Origin: Cytophagaceae bacterium
GTDB lineage: Bacteria; Bacteroidota; Bacteroidia; Cytophagales; Cytophagaceae
DNA length: 35,328 bases
NCBI GenBank assembly: GCA_014376985.1
Contig: JACMQM010000034.1
Span: 1-35,328 of the forward strand
Reading direction: 5' to 3'
The first letter of the stretch is position 1. Each line of letters opens with the position of its first letter. This document shows, piece after piece, positions 15,970 to 24,620 of the stretch. The translations under genes and the position numbers were made by a program. The notes beneath the pieces are model-generated. The model did not search any database. It was not told the origin of the DNA and worked only from the letters and a program-made list of their open reading frames with translations.

Positions 15970-16719
15970 ATGTCGATCGCTTTGATACTCGCCGCAGGTA
16001 AAGGTACACGCATGCGCTCCCTTTTGCCAAAACCTCTTGTTCCTTTTCACGGACAAGCCATCGTGTCGCACCTCGTGAATAGTTTTAAGGAAGCAGGTAC
16101 ATCAAACATCTTCCTCATTGTAGGTCACGAAGCGGAATTAGTAAAACATGTCATGGGCAACAAGGTTCTATACATCGATCAGCCGGAACAAAGGGGCACT
16201 GCTCATGCCGTAATGCAGGCAGCAGAAATCATCGACTGGGCAAATAAAAATGTATTTGTCTTTGTAGGCGACAGTCCCTTGATCAGCGCTGATACCATAT
16301 CCTGGCTGGAAGAACACCATAAGCTGACACAAGCAAGCTGCACTTTCCTTACGGCTGATTTTCCAATTGATCTTCCTTACGCACGGGTATTGAAAAATGA
16401 AGCAGGCATGCTGACAGGTTGTATCGAAGAAAAAAATGCTTCTCTAGAACAACTTAAAATTCGTGAACTCCTTTCTTCTCATTTTATTTTCAAAGGAGAA
16501 GACTTATTCGCTAATCTACATGAAATCAAAGCAGACAAAGACAATGGAGAATTTTACCTCACCGATATCATTACGCTGCTCCTCCATAAAGGACTTCGTG
16601 TAGAAGCGTTGAAAATAGACGACTACCAGGAACTGGTCGGATTAAATACACCGGAAGACATTCAGTGGGCGGAGCAATTTGTCCAATCATCAAAAAATAA
16701 TCAGCCATGCAAACATTAG
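15970..16719 (+). CDS. GlmU/RmlA-like sugar-1-phosphate nucleotidyltransferase, single domain
   Basis: A 249-residue cytosolic nucleotidyltransferase. The signature LAAGKGTRM (residues 7-15) with downstream Lys21 (LLPKPLVP), QRGTAHA (74-80, the uridine-recognition loop of GlmU-type enzymes) and GDSPLI (100-105, metal-binding Asp) are intact. The acetyltransferase left-handed helix domain of GlmU is absent. The gene overlaps galK by 13 bp and is followed by galM, while no galT is seen. A likely role is to make UDP-sugar from the galactose-1-phosphate produced by the neighbouring kinase, replacing GalT; UDP-GlcNAc or UDP-glucose synthesis are alternatives. Sequence alone does not settle the sugar specificity. 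Confidence -1.
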   Translation: MSIALILAAGKGTRMRSLLPKPLVPFHGQAIVSHLVNSFKEAGTSNIFLIVGHEAELVKHVMGNKVLYIDQPEQRGTAHAVMQAAEIIDWANKNVFVFVGDSPLISADTISWLEEHHKLTQASCTFLTADFPIDLPYARVLKNEAGMLTGCIEEKNASLEQLKIRELLSSHFIFKGEDLFANLHEIKADKDNGEFYLTDIITLLLHKGLRVEALKIDDYQELVGLNTPEDIQWAEQFVQSSKNNQPCKH

Positions 16720-17894
16720 AAGAACAACTAGAGATCTCCAGAGATCATTTTATTACACACTTCGGTGAGGTGCCGACATTTATAGCTCATGCGCCTGGTA
16801 GGATTAATCTTATTGGAGAGCATACCGATTACAACCTTGGGCTGTCTCTGCCCTGCGCCATTAATAATTGGATCATGGTCAGTATCAAACCCAGAAACGA
16901 TAAAAAAATTCATGTAGTCAGCGAAGACTTTCATGGAGAAATGCAGCTTGAGTTGGCAGAATCCTTCAAACCTTGTGCATCCTGGCAGCACTATATTTAC
17001 GGTTGTCTCACGCTGTTTCAAAAAACGACACCGCTGCATACCGGTTTTCAGGCAGTGATCTCTGGCAATGTACCTATTGGTTCCGGTATTTCTTCTTCTG
17101 CCGCATTGGAAGTAGCCTTCATGAATGCGTTAAACCATACAGTAGGTGATCCACTTGATCCTATGACACTGATTAAATTGTGTCAGCAAACAGAACATCA
17201 ATACCTCAATGTAAAAAGCGGTCTGCTTGATCAATATGCTTCTCAGTTTTCAAGAGCAGATCAAGCGATGATTCTCGATTTCAATAGTTTGTCACACCAA
17301 TACATCACCGCAGATACATTAGACTATGTATGGGTATTGTGCAACAGCAATGTGCAGCGTACCTTATCAGGAAGCAAATACTCGGAGCGTGTACGTGAAA
17401 CTCACAATGGCTTTCTAACCTTGCAGGAACAATTTCCTGAATTAAAAACCATTAGAGAGGTAGAAGAGCAACATCTTCCATTCCTTGATCACGTAGTACA
17501 ACAAAAAAGAATCCGACACTACCTTTCCGAAAATCAACGGGTATTGGATACGGTAAAAGCCTTCTCTGAAAATAACATCCAACAAGTGGGTCGTCTGCTC
17601 ACCGCTTCTCATAAGTCTTTAAGATACGATTACGAAGTCAGTTGTCCTGAACTCGACTACCTGGTAGAAGAGGCGCTCTCATCTGGCTATTGTTTGGGCA
17701 GCCGCATGATGGGCGGAGGTTTTGGTGGATGCACCATCAATCTTGTTCACAAAGATAAGATCGATGAGTTCCGCGATACACTGGAAGCGTCTTACTTTAA
17801 ACAGTTCAATAAAGAAACAGAAATCAACAGTTACCAAACCGTAGACGGAGCAGGCGTTTCTCCTGTAACTAAAAATGTTTCACATCGTATTTGA
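16707..17894 (+). CDS. galK: Galactokinase
   Basis: A 395-residue GHMP kinase that phosphorylates galactose with ATP in the cytosol. The galactokinase signature APGRINLIGEHTDYN is at 29-43, the ATP loop PIGSGISSSAAL at 123-134, the catalytic Asp in SGLLDQYASQF (Asp175), and the C-terminal GHMP motif MMGGGFGGCTINL near 340. Length and motif order are full for GalK. It begins inside the end of the nucleotidyltransferase gene (13-bp overlap) and its end overlaps galM by 20 bp, so translation is probably coupled. The assignment to galactose and not N-acetylgalactosamine rests on the GEHTDYN signature and the adjacent mutarotase. Confidence -1.
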   Translation: MQTLEEQLEISRDHFITHFGEVPTFIAHAPGRINLIGEHTDYNLGLSLPCAINNWIMVSIKPRNDKKIHVVSEDFHGEMQLELAESFKPCASWQHYIYGCLTLFQKTTPLHTGFQAVISGNVPIGSGISSSAALEVAFMNALNHTVGDPLDPMTLIKLCQQTEHQYLNVKSGLLDQYASQFSRADQAMILDFNSLSHQYITADTLDYVWVLCNSNVQRTLSGSKYSERVRETHNGFLTLQEQFPELKTIREVEEQHLPFLDHVVQQKRIRHYLSENQRVLDTVKAFSENNIQQVGRLLTASHKSLRYDYEVSCPELDYLVEEALSSGYCLGSRMMGGGFGGCTINLVHKDKIDEFRDTLEASYFKQFNKETEINSYQTVDGAGVSPVTKNVSHRI

Positions 17895-18822
17895 GAATTT
17901 TCACGGAACCGAAAAAATCAAACTGATCAATACTCGATCGGGAGAATTTCTTTCGGTAATACCGGCTTACGGAGGAAACATTAATGAACTCGTACTCTAC
18001 AAAAACGATGAACTTCATGCTGTGATAGCCGGTGACAGCAATATGGAAGAACTGTCAGGCAAACCCAGCAATGCTTACCGCGGAGCAAAGCTTAGTCCTT
18101 TCGCTAATAGAATTAAAGAAGGGGCTTATGTCTTTAATGGAACACGCTATACCTTTTCTAAAAATGACAACATACATGCCCTACATGGTTTAGTCTGGAA
18201 CGTACCATTTCTGATCAAAGAAAAAATCGTAACCACTCACGACGCCAAGTTAATTCTGTCCTGGCATTATCAAAAAGCAAATCCGGGATTTCCTTTTGAC
18301 TATAAAATAGAAATTGAATACGCTTTAAAAGAAGGAGAATTCAGCTGTCAGACGATCATCACCAATCATTCTCCTGTAGCCATTCCCATAGGCGATGGAT
18401 GGCATCCTTACCTGTCTACAGGTTCCCCCATCAATGAACTCAAACTAAAACTTCCTTCTGTTAAGAAAATAGAAACAAATCAATCCCTAATTCCTACAGG
18501 CCGTTATATTCGTGATAATTCTTTTGCATTGGCAGCTTTGATTCAGGATAGTCAGCTGGATGATTGTTTTGAATTAGATCCCATCAAACGGATTGTAGAA
18601 ACACTTCTGATCGATGAGCGTAAAAATTTAACACTCGTACTTTGGCAAAAAACAGGTGTCTATGGTTATAACTTTGTGCATGTGTATACTCCACCTCATC
18701 GCCGGTCTATCGCTATAGAACCGACTTCCTGTGCACCTGATGCGTTTAATAATAAAAATGGATTGATGGTGCTCGATCCTTTGGAATCTGTCGAATTGAT
18801 GTTTGGTATTCGATTAGAATAG
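17875..18822 (+). CDS. galM: Aldose 1-epimerase (galactose mutarotase)
   Basis: A 315-residue epimerase that interconverts the alpha and beta anomers of galactose or glucose. Family landmarks are FANRI (about 76-80), HALHGLVWN (His101, His104), the catalytic His in GDGWHPYL (His177) and the catalytic Glu in IEPTSCAPDAFNN (Glu282). The family-specific strand LSWHYQKANPGFPFDYKIE is present. No signal peptide, so it is cytosolic. It is last in the operon and overlaps galK by 20 bp; together they form the entry to a Leloir-type route that lacks galT and galE in this window. Confidence -1.
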   Translation: MFHIVFENFHGTEKIKLINTRSGEFLSVIPAYGGNINELVLYKNDELHAVIAGDSNMEELSGKPSNAYRGAKLSPFANRIKEGAYVFNGTRYTFSKNDNIHALHGLVWNVPFLIKEKIVTTHDAKLILSWHYQKANPGFPFDYKIEIEYALKEGEFSCQTIITNHSPVAIPIGDGWHPYLSTGSPINELKLKLPSVKKIETNQSLIPTGRYIRDNSFALAALIQDSQLDDCFELDPIKRIVETLLIDERKNLTLVLWQKTGVYGYNFVHVYTPPHRRSIAIEPTSCAPDAFNNKNGLMVLDPLESVELMFGIRLE

Positions 18823-18863
18823 AAGTATAGAACATCTATCTAAACTTAAAATACTTATTACAT

Positions 18864-18944
18864 GGGCTGTCCACTGACAGACCATTTGCATACATAACAA
18901 ATGCTTTTGTTACAGAAACATTTAGGCCTGTCAGGGGACAGGCC
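18864..18944. repeat. Two related short palindromes with a third hairpin between them
   Basis: GGCCTGTC-AGGG-GACAGGCC (18925-18944) is a perfect 8-bp hairpin. The element at 18864-18883 (GGGCTGTC-CACT-GACAGACC) is the same pattern with one mismatch. Between them CATTTG and CAAATG form a small inverted repeat (around 18883-18903). All lie in the gap between the convergent galM and nuclease genes. They may end transcription from both sides, though neither has a long T-run; the relation of the two GC-rich palindromes suggests a small interspersed repeat. Confidence -1.
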
Positions 18945-19005
18945 GGGGAGATGGGGCATCTCTTTATTCATACTCTTTGTCTTTTAGAATTAATATTAAG
19001 TCGAA

Positions 19006-22000
19006 TTATTTTTTCACCATCTTGTAATGCTTCTCTTTGCATTCAACTGTATAGATACCGGATAGCAAAGCAGATAGGTCCAACGAAGTTAGTTGATGAT
19101 CTGCTATTCCCTGCCAAACAACGTGTCCAAGATTATCCCTTACTTTAATGACGTCACCTTGATTTGTTCCTGCTAGATGAACAACTGATTCGGTTGGATT
19201 AGGATATATCTTCAATGCAGCTGTAGCCTCACCATCTTCGATGCCTGTTACAGTAGCTGTAAATTCTAATCCTACTAATAAAGGATCATGGTCAGAACTT
19301 CTGAATGCATTAGCTTGATAGACATACGCTAGATTAAACTCTGTATTGTAATCGAGCGCTCTCGGCTCGGCAGCGTTGATGTGCCATTTCTCTGCGCCTG
19401 TTACATGACTCTCCATTTCTGCATTCACAAAAGCATGATCCAACGAGCCTGCAGCTCCATTAAATACAAAGGAGTAAGAATGATTGATCAAATTAATGAA
19501 TCCTGAAGCTCTTAAAGCATCAATAGGATCTTCCTGTTCATAGGCATTGTAATCACCTACACTGAGTACTTTATCTGTTGTTGTACTTGTCAATGTGGCA
19601 TCAATAAATGCCGCCAGTGCTGCTGCCTGATTCTTTCTTTTTTCATTGTAACAACTTTGTCCGTCGTTCTGATCCAAATCATTTCCGGTTGCCTCTGTGC
19701 AGCCTTTTGATTTGAAATGATTCACGATGAAAATAAATTGTTTATCTGTAGTTAAAACATGAAAGACTTGTGCCACCGGTGGTCTTGAAAACACCGGATT
19801 CGTGCCCGAAGAAGAACTTCCTACTATTTCCAATTTATCTGTTTTAAAAATGATGGCACATTTTATTTCATCTGTTCCTATAAAAGAAGGATCTGCTACT
19901 ACAGCATAAGTTCCATTCATTCCGGTCTTTAATAAAATATATTGGTTCAATCCGGCGGAAAACTGAGTGATAGCGGATGAACTGCTGTTCCCATCGTTCT
20001 CCATTTCCATCAAACCGACGACATCCGCATTCATCGCATAGAGAGCGGCATAAATTTTTTCTGTTTGACGCATCAGTTCATTACTATTCGTTGCTCCTCT
20101 TGATGTTGGAAATCCACCTCCCAGACCATTGCCATTAAAAAAATTCAATACATTCATGCTGGCAGCTACAATATTCGCGGTCTCAAATTGTGGTACTTCA
20201 GGACGTTCTGCATACTCAATACTGTAATCAAGCGGCTGTATTCTGTAGACCCCGAAAGCATAATCCAAAATTCCTGTATTAAACTGAAAAGAAGAACCAC
20301 CGCGCAACGTATGATCAATCGCATCAATAAAAGGAATAAGACCTGGATTTTCCACATTACTTCCATCATCTAACAAAATAGATCTCAAACTATCCAATTT
20401 AAAACGGTTCTTCAAAGATAAAATATTAGACGTGCCGCTAAAGGTATTTCCATCAGCCGGATCATCGTTGAGGTCAATGAAATTGGTCGGATTGACTAAA
20501 AAGGAATCAGCGGCTAAAAGCACTTCTCCATAACGAGCCAGGTTATAATTTTCAGATACATAGAGTGGCACAGCAATCTTGATCAGCATACCTTCAAATG
20601 CTTCTCTGCTTTGCAAAGCTGCTATAGCAGGCATAGGCAATACAACTGGAGTCAATTCATGACCGGAAGACAAAATAGCGATGCTGGAAATAGACTCCAA
20701 CTGAGTACGGCCAAAAGATTCTTTTACCGTACCGTATACTCTTACTTTATCACCGGCTGCGACGTGGTAACTACTTAAGTTATCATACACGAAAATTGCA
20801 TCTGATGTCAACGCATTACCATCTCCATCCTGATCCTGCAGGTAAAAACCTTTCAATTGATTTGCAGCTTGGAAGTCTGCGGTAACAATGCCTTCTGTTA
20901 CAACCAGCTGATTGATATATGTGCTTGAAAACGCATCTCCTTGAATCTCATAAATCGATATAAGCTCTAAGGTTGCACCATCAAGTTCTAAGTCTTTCTC
21001 TGCTAAACCTGAAACGTGATGTATCGATCCTTCATGAGGGCCTGCAGTTATTGGATGGTAACGAACGTAAACCGTTTGCCCTGCCATAGCTTCGGAAGCT
21101 GCTACGTTGACCGCATTTGTAAAAGGACCGGTAGCAGAAAGCGACAATTCAAAAGGATCTTCTGTAGTCAACACAGCATCACTTGTCAGCATGTTACCTG
21201 AAAGTGTATAATTTTTCACTTCAGATGATTGGTTGATCAAAGTAGAAAAAACTAAAGAAGATGGACTAACCAAAAGTTCTTCAGCATCTCTTCCGCCTAA
21301 TGTAATAGAAGTTGTATTGTCCGTAAAAGAACTGCTGCAAGCAAATGTTCTTGCTGTAGTGAATGTATGGGAAGTAACGTTGTAAGTACCCGTCGCCACC
21401 AGGTACACCGCTGAAGCAAGATCCGTAGCTAAGAACGAAGTAGATTGCAATTTACCTCCACTGTACAAATCATTCACTGGAAGTTCATAACCAGCAGTGC
21501 CAGAACTTACCAAAGCAGAACCAATTGCTGTTCCATAAAAAATCGCATCAATGGGAACAGTACTTGAAATAATAGAAGCAACAGGAAGATTAAATACCGC
21601 GATACCATCTGCATTGCCTCCTCCATTTCCGAATACACCGGAAGCCTGAGCATTTCCTATTGATCCATCACCAGCAGTTGTGACTGTATTGATCGTTCTT
21701 AGTTTAGCACCGGTAACAGTGATTGAAGAACCTCCCACATATACCACATCACCTTTTACTACATTTCCTGTATTAATTTGAAAGGCATAAGATAAGGTAT
21801 TTCCAGTAATCCAGCCGTTTACATTTGCAGTACCGTTATTACTGACGATCACAGTATAAGGAGTGACGCTGAAATCAATCGTTTGAGTAGCGGTTAATTC
21901 AACAAATTCAAAAGGAGAATCAGTGCCTGCCGGGTTTGCCAATATTTCAGAAATAATTAATCCTGATTGTGCATGCAACGATTGAATGCATACAAAAAAA

Positions 22001-22038
22001 CAGGCAATTGTCAGTATAAATAATTTAGTAAATTTCAT
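19006..22038 (-). CDS. T9SS-secreted ExeM/NucH-type extracellular nuclease
   Basis: A 1010-residue exported multidomain protein. Signal peptide (about 1-23, cleavage near LHAQSG); lamin-tail-like domain (SGLIISEILANPAGTDSPFEFVELT, about 24-180); an immunoglobulin-like linker (around 265-355, VSPSSLVFS); an OB-fold region typical of ExeM/NucH (about 365-480, GIVTADFQAANQLKGFYLQD); and an endonuclease/exonuclease/phosphatase domain (about 640-925). Active-site blocks are ASMNVLNFF, VGLMEMEN, VNHFKSKG, SVGDYNAYEQEDP and SSDHDPLLVG. The last 75 residues (KIYPNPTESVVHLAG, then LSGIYTVECKEKHYKMVKK) are a type A T9SS sorting domain. It degrades extracellular DNA, for nutrition or matrix turnover. 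It is monocistronic with its own promoter. Confidence -1.
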   Translation of the reverse strand: MKFTKLFILTIACFFVCIQSLHAQSGLIISEILANPAGTDSPFEFVELTATQTIDFSVTPYTVIVSNNGTANVNGWITGNTLSYAFQINTGNVVKGDVVYVGGSSITVTGAKLRTINTVTTAGDGSIGNAQASGVFGNGGGNADGIAVFNLPVASIISSTVPIDAIFYGTAIGSALVSSGTAGYELPVNDLYSGGKLQSTSFLATDLASAVYLVATGTYNVTSHTFTTARTFACSSSFTDNTTSITLGGRDAEELLVSPSSLVFSTLINQSSEVKNYTLSGNMLTSDAVLTTEDPFELSLSATGPFTNAVNVAASEAMAGQTVYVRYHPITAGPHEGSIHHVSGLAEKDLELDGATLELISIYEIQGDAFSSTYINQLVVTEGIVTADFQAANQLKGFYLQDQDGDGNALTSDAIFVYDNLSSYHVAAGDKVRVYGTVKESFGRTQLESISSIAILSSGHELTPVVLPMPAIAALQSREAFEGMLIKIAVPLYVSENYNLARYGEVLLAADSFLVNPTNFIDLNDDPADGNTFSGTSNILSLKNRFKLDSLRSILLDDGSNVENPGLIPFIDAIDHTLRGGSSFQFNTGILDYAFGVYRIQPLDYSIEYAERPEVPQFETANIVAASMNVLNFFNGNGLGGGFPTSRGATNSNELMRQTEKIYAALYAMNADVVGLMEMENDGNSSSSAITQFSAGLNQYILLKTGMNGTYAVVADPSFIGTDEIKCAIIFKTDKLEIVGSSSSGTNPVFSRPPVAQVFHVLTTDKQFIFIVNHFKSKGCTEATGNDLDQNDGQSCYNEKRKNQAAALAAFIDATLTSTTTDKVLSVGDYNAYEQEDPIDALRASGFINLINHSYSFVFNGAAGSLDHAFVNAEMESHVTGAEKWHINAAEPRALDYNTEFNLAYVYQANAFRSSDHDPLLVGLEFTATVTGIEDGEATAALKIYPNPTESVVHLAGTNQGDVIKVRDNLGHVVWQGIADHQLTSLDLSALLSGIYTVECKEKHYKMVKK

Positions 22039-22067
22039 AGCGTGCGGTTATAGCCTCGTGAGCATTA

Positions 22068-22075
22068 CAAAATTA
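22068..22075 (-). promoter_or_regulatory. -7 element of the nuclease gene
   Basis: Minus strand TAATTTTG, a perfect TAnnTTTG, 29 bases upstream of the ATG (22038). Predicted transcription start near 22065. Confidence -1.
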
Positions 22076-22124
22076 CAACCGATAAAAAATCCAGGTGTTA
22101 CGCGTTTATTAAGTTATCGTGTAT

Positions 22125-22172
22125 AAAATCAGGAAAGAGAAAGAGTAATCCCGCTTTCTCTTTCCTGATTTT
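22125..22172 (-). terminator. Long intrinsic terminator between the beta-helix and nuclease genes
   Basis: A perfect 19-bp stem (22125-22143 with 22154-22172) containing CAGGAAAGAGAAAG and its complement, loop of 10 bases, flanked by A/T. It lies 11 bases after the stop of the beta-helix gene and insulates it from the nuclease gene. Confidence -1.
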
Positions 22173-22183
22173 CAATATAATAA

Positions 22184-23476
22184 CTATTTAGAGACAACGA
22201 TGGTTTTAGCACCAATGAATTTCAGATCGGGATAAATCTTATTATTAATATCAATAAACAGCTCCGTTGGCTTAGCATCGGACAAAATATTCTTCACCGG
22301 CTGAATTTCTAACTGCTTTCTTAGTTCTTCTGCATTATTACCATTGAACAAACTACTCATTCCATTGAACGAATTATTTTCAATGCTGACAATTCCTTTC
22401 ACAAGATCATCCTTATAAGCAGCATTTTTTACTTTGAAAATGTTAGTAAAACCTGATACCGTAGAATTGGAGAGAGAGACCTGACAGTCCGGACCAATTT
22501 GAACGGCCTCTGCACAAAAAGATGTTTTGTTGTTGCCGTTAAGATCATATTGAATCAACGTGAAATTATATGCCTTTAATTTTGTTATCCTTTTGTTGGG
22601 ATCAAATCCTTTCTTATCAGAATTGTAACTATCAATTTCAAAACAACGAGAACCGGAAAAATCTCCAATTAAAGGGTTTCGGAACGCAATGCCTTGCTGC
22701 ACTTTTCCCTGATACCCGTAATTGAAGTCAAAGTCATCGTCATTGCATTTGTAAGAAATAATATTATTCAGTTCTACCGATCCACCGTACGACTCGAAGG
22801 AATCATCATTGGAATAACTAATTTGCACATGATCAATAATTGTATGTTGTCCAATAGCAGCTAAAGTAAGACCGTTAAATTCTTCGTCTATTTTTATTTT
22901 ATTGCCTGGATATTCTACACGTACATAACGGATAATACCTGAATTGTCTTCATCATTGTCACCACCATACTGTGTATACTTAGTATCCAGCCCCCAGTCA
23001 ATGGCACTCATGCCTCCTATATGATTGGTCGTTCCATTTCCAATCAATATAATTCCGCCCCAATCACCGGACTTTCTTTCTCCGACAGATTTGTTGGAAG
23101 TGAAAATAATAGGATCTCTTTCCGTTCCTGATGCTATGATCTTAGAACCTTTTGTGATAACCAAAGTACCACACGTTTCAGATTCTCCTCTGATGACTGT
23201 TCCAGGCTCGATGGTCAAAACAGCTTTATTGGTTACATATACAGCACCTGACAAAAGGTATGTATTCTTATTGCTCAAAGTTAAATCCTTATCGATGATG
23301 CGAGGAATGATCAAATTATGAGCCATGTAATGATTGCCGTTAGGAGCAAAACTTGTCCAGTTTTTTGTCCAGTCCTGCTCTCCGATTGCACCTCGGTATC
23401 CATCTATGTCAGGCTGTTGAGCCCATGAAATAGTCCCTACAAAAATAAATATCATTAAATAATAGCTGGTTTTCAT
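22184..23476 (-). CDS. Secreted right-handed beta-helix protein
   Basis: 430 residues with a signal peptide (about 1-19, ending ISWAQ). The body has a parallel beta-helix pattern: repeated short strands with Ile/Val/Gly turns, LTIEPGTVIRGESETCGTLV, GDWGGIILIGNG, IRYVRVEYPGNKIK, LNNIISYKCNDDDFDFNYGY. The IEPGT and GDWGGI phrases are typical of Bacteroidota secreted proteins that often lie near phosphate-starvation or outer-membrane receptor genes. Unlike those, I see no T9SS C-terminal sorting domain; the chain ends KFIGAKTIVVSK. Enzymatic residues are not evident; a carbohydrate- or surface-binding role is possible. The small secreted protein upstream is 22 bp away, so the two are probably one operon. 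Confidence -1.
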   Translation of the reverse strand: MKTSYYLMIFIFVGTISWAQQPDIDGYRGAIGEQDWTKNWTSFAPNGNHYMAHNLIIPRIIDKDLTLSNKNTYLLSGAVYVTNKAVLTIEPGTVIRGESETCGTLVITKGSKIIASGTERDPIIFTSNKSVGERKSGDWGGIILIGNGTTNHIGGMSAIDWGLDTKYTQYGGDNDEDNSGIIRYVRVEYPGNKIKIDEEFNGLTLAAIGQHTIIDHVQISYSNDDSFESYGGSVELNNIISYKCNDDDFDFNYGYQGKVQQGIAFRNPLIGDFSGSRCFEIDSYNSDKKGFDPNKRITKLKAYNFTLIQYDLNGNNKTSFCAEAVQIGPDCQVSLSNSTVSGFTNIFKVKNAAYKDDLVKGIVSIENNSFNGMSSLFNGNNAEELRKQLEIQPVKNILSDAKPTELFIDINNKIYPDLKFIGAKTIVVSK

Positions 23477-23498
23477 TTTCTATCGCATTAAGAGTGTA

Positions 23499-23948
23499 TC
23501 AATTGTCTTTACCAAGCAATAATTTTCTAATCATTTCCTCGTATAATAAAATAGACCAGATGATATTATCACTGTCTGCGTAAGCGATAAAATTATCTAA
23601 TGTCACGCTAAACGCTTGATTCAATTGTTCAGTTGCTTTTGCTTCTTTTTCAATCAAAGATTTATTCTCGGAATTTTCAGGAACACCTAACACGCTGAGT
23701 GTAACGCCAGGCTTATTGGAAAGCGCAGTGTAAGGCAATAGATAAGTAATGACTTTGAAGCGATCCTTATAGATGGCAATCAATTCACCTTTGTTCTTGC
23801 TTTTCAAATCAGACATCGTATGAAATTTATCGACACTGGCATCTGCATTGACCAATACAATCTCTTTGTTGTTCTTACTCTGTGCCTGTGTCTCCTCGCC
23901 CCCAGCCAGCAAACAAAAAATGCTTATACTTAACAATAACCTCTTCAT
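23499..23948 (-). CDS. Small secreted protein of unknown function (149 aa)
   Basis: The better start is the ATG at 23948, beginning MKRLLLSISIFCLLAGGEE; the longer frame adds seven residues (MYEKVKG). A signal peptide (about 1-22, ending ETQAQ) directs it to the periplasm or outside. The mature part is mixed alpha/beta: KEIVLVNADASVDKFHTMSD, ELIAIYKDRFKVITYLLPYT, then a helical tail with LDNFIAYADSDNIIWSILLY. No family recognised. It is co-oriented with and 22 bp from the beta-helix protein. A weak -7 element (TTGCTTTG on the minus strand, 23967-23974) lies just upstream. Confidence -1.
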   Translation of the reverse strand: MKRLLLSISIFCLLAGGEETQAQSKNNKEIVLVNADASVDKFHTMSDLKSKNKGELIAIYKDRFKVITYLLPYTALSNKPGVTLSVLGVPENSENKSLIEKEAKATEQLNQAFSVTLDNFIAYADSDNIIWSILLYEEMIRKLLLGKDN

Positions 23949-23974
23949 TCCTTTTACTTTTTCGTACAAAGCAA

Positions 23975-24516
23975 ATCAAATTAAGTTGCCCAGACCGAAA
24001 ATGTAAATTATCAAATTGTAATGATTTGGAAGTTTATATTAAAATAATGATGGTTGTTGAGACAAATAAAAAGAGAATCCGATCATCGTCCCTCCAAACT
24101 GGCATTCCCTCTACACTTGGGTTGTTATTTTGGTCTAGTTTAATATAGAGGCTTTCGATCAATAACAAAAGTAATGCACAATTATCAAAATCTGAAAGTA
24201 ATAAACAGATTGCAGGGGTGCCAAAGTGAAAAAGATTGTGCGGCGGCATGTGCGTTAACTTTGGCACGCCTGCGGCCTCTTAATAGAAAGTAATAGGTTC
24301 AGCGTAGCAGCTGACCGACCGGAGGAATGCGGGCTGTAGAAATTGGACATCCAGTGTAATTTAAAACTTGTCGTAGAGTACTAAATAAATTGCAAGAGTT
24401 CAACAAAGTATTATCATTTGGGGAGACCGCTTATGCTATACTAATAAAAATAGTATTCACAAAGACCTCATTTGAAATGATTAGCAAAAGTGCATTGTAA
24501 TATGTTGTTTTTTACA
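23975..24516. other. Intergenic boundary with GC-rich patch and inverted repeat
   Basis: About 540 bases without a gene I can support. GTGCCAAAGT (24218-24227) and ACTTTGGCAC (24258-24267) are perfect 10-bp inverted arms around a 30-base GC-rich spacer. The following bases to about 24350 (GCGGCCTC, AGCAGCTGACCGACCGGAGG) are much richer in GC than either side and read like a decayed repeat element. The 77-codon minus-strand frame here is low in coding character. The remainder is AT-rich spacer. Base composition drops after this point, so it may be the left edge of an acquired segment. Confidence -1.
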
Positions 24517-24582
24517 TTGATAAAAATCAACTATTACAACCTCCTATGATTAATAATAGGTTTTGCTGGCGAGTTATCTTTG
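24517..24582 (+). promoter_or_regulatory. FNR-type box and -7 element of methyltransferase cassette 1
   Basis: TTGATAAAAATCAA (24517-24530) is a perfect TTGAT-N4-ATCAA palindrome. The -7 element TATCTTTG (24575-24582) starts exactly 58 bases after the box starts. If the -7 element spans -10 to -3, the box is centred near -61.5, the class I activator position. There is no TTTG at -33, which fits activator dependence. The gene starts at 24621, 38 bases downstream. Confidence -1.
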
Positions 24583-24620
24583 TACCTCTAGTAATTGTGG
24601 TTGTAACAAGATTTGAAAGT

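Noticed and set aside
24034-24267. 77-codon minus-strand frame
   Set aside because: It starts with GTG in an inverted repeat, crosses the GC-rich relic and has no recognisable protein features; its composition follows the DNA and not a protein.
24546-24620. Longer N-terminus for methyltransferase 1
   Set aside because: The extra 25 codons overlap the TATCTTTG -7 element and have no counterpart in copies 2 and 3, which start at the position matching 24621.
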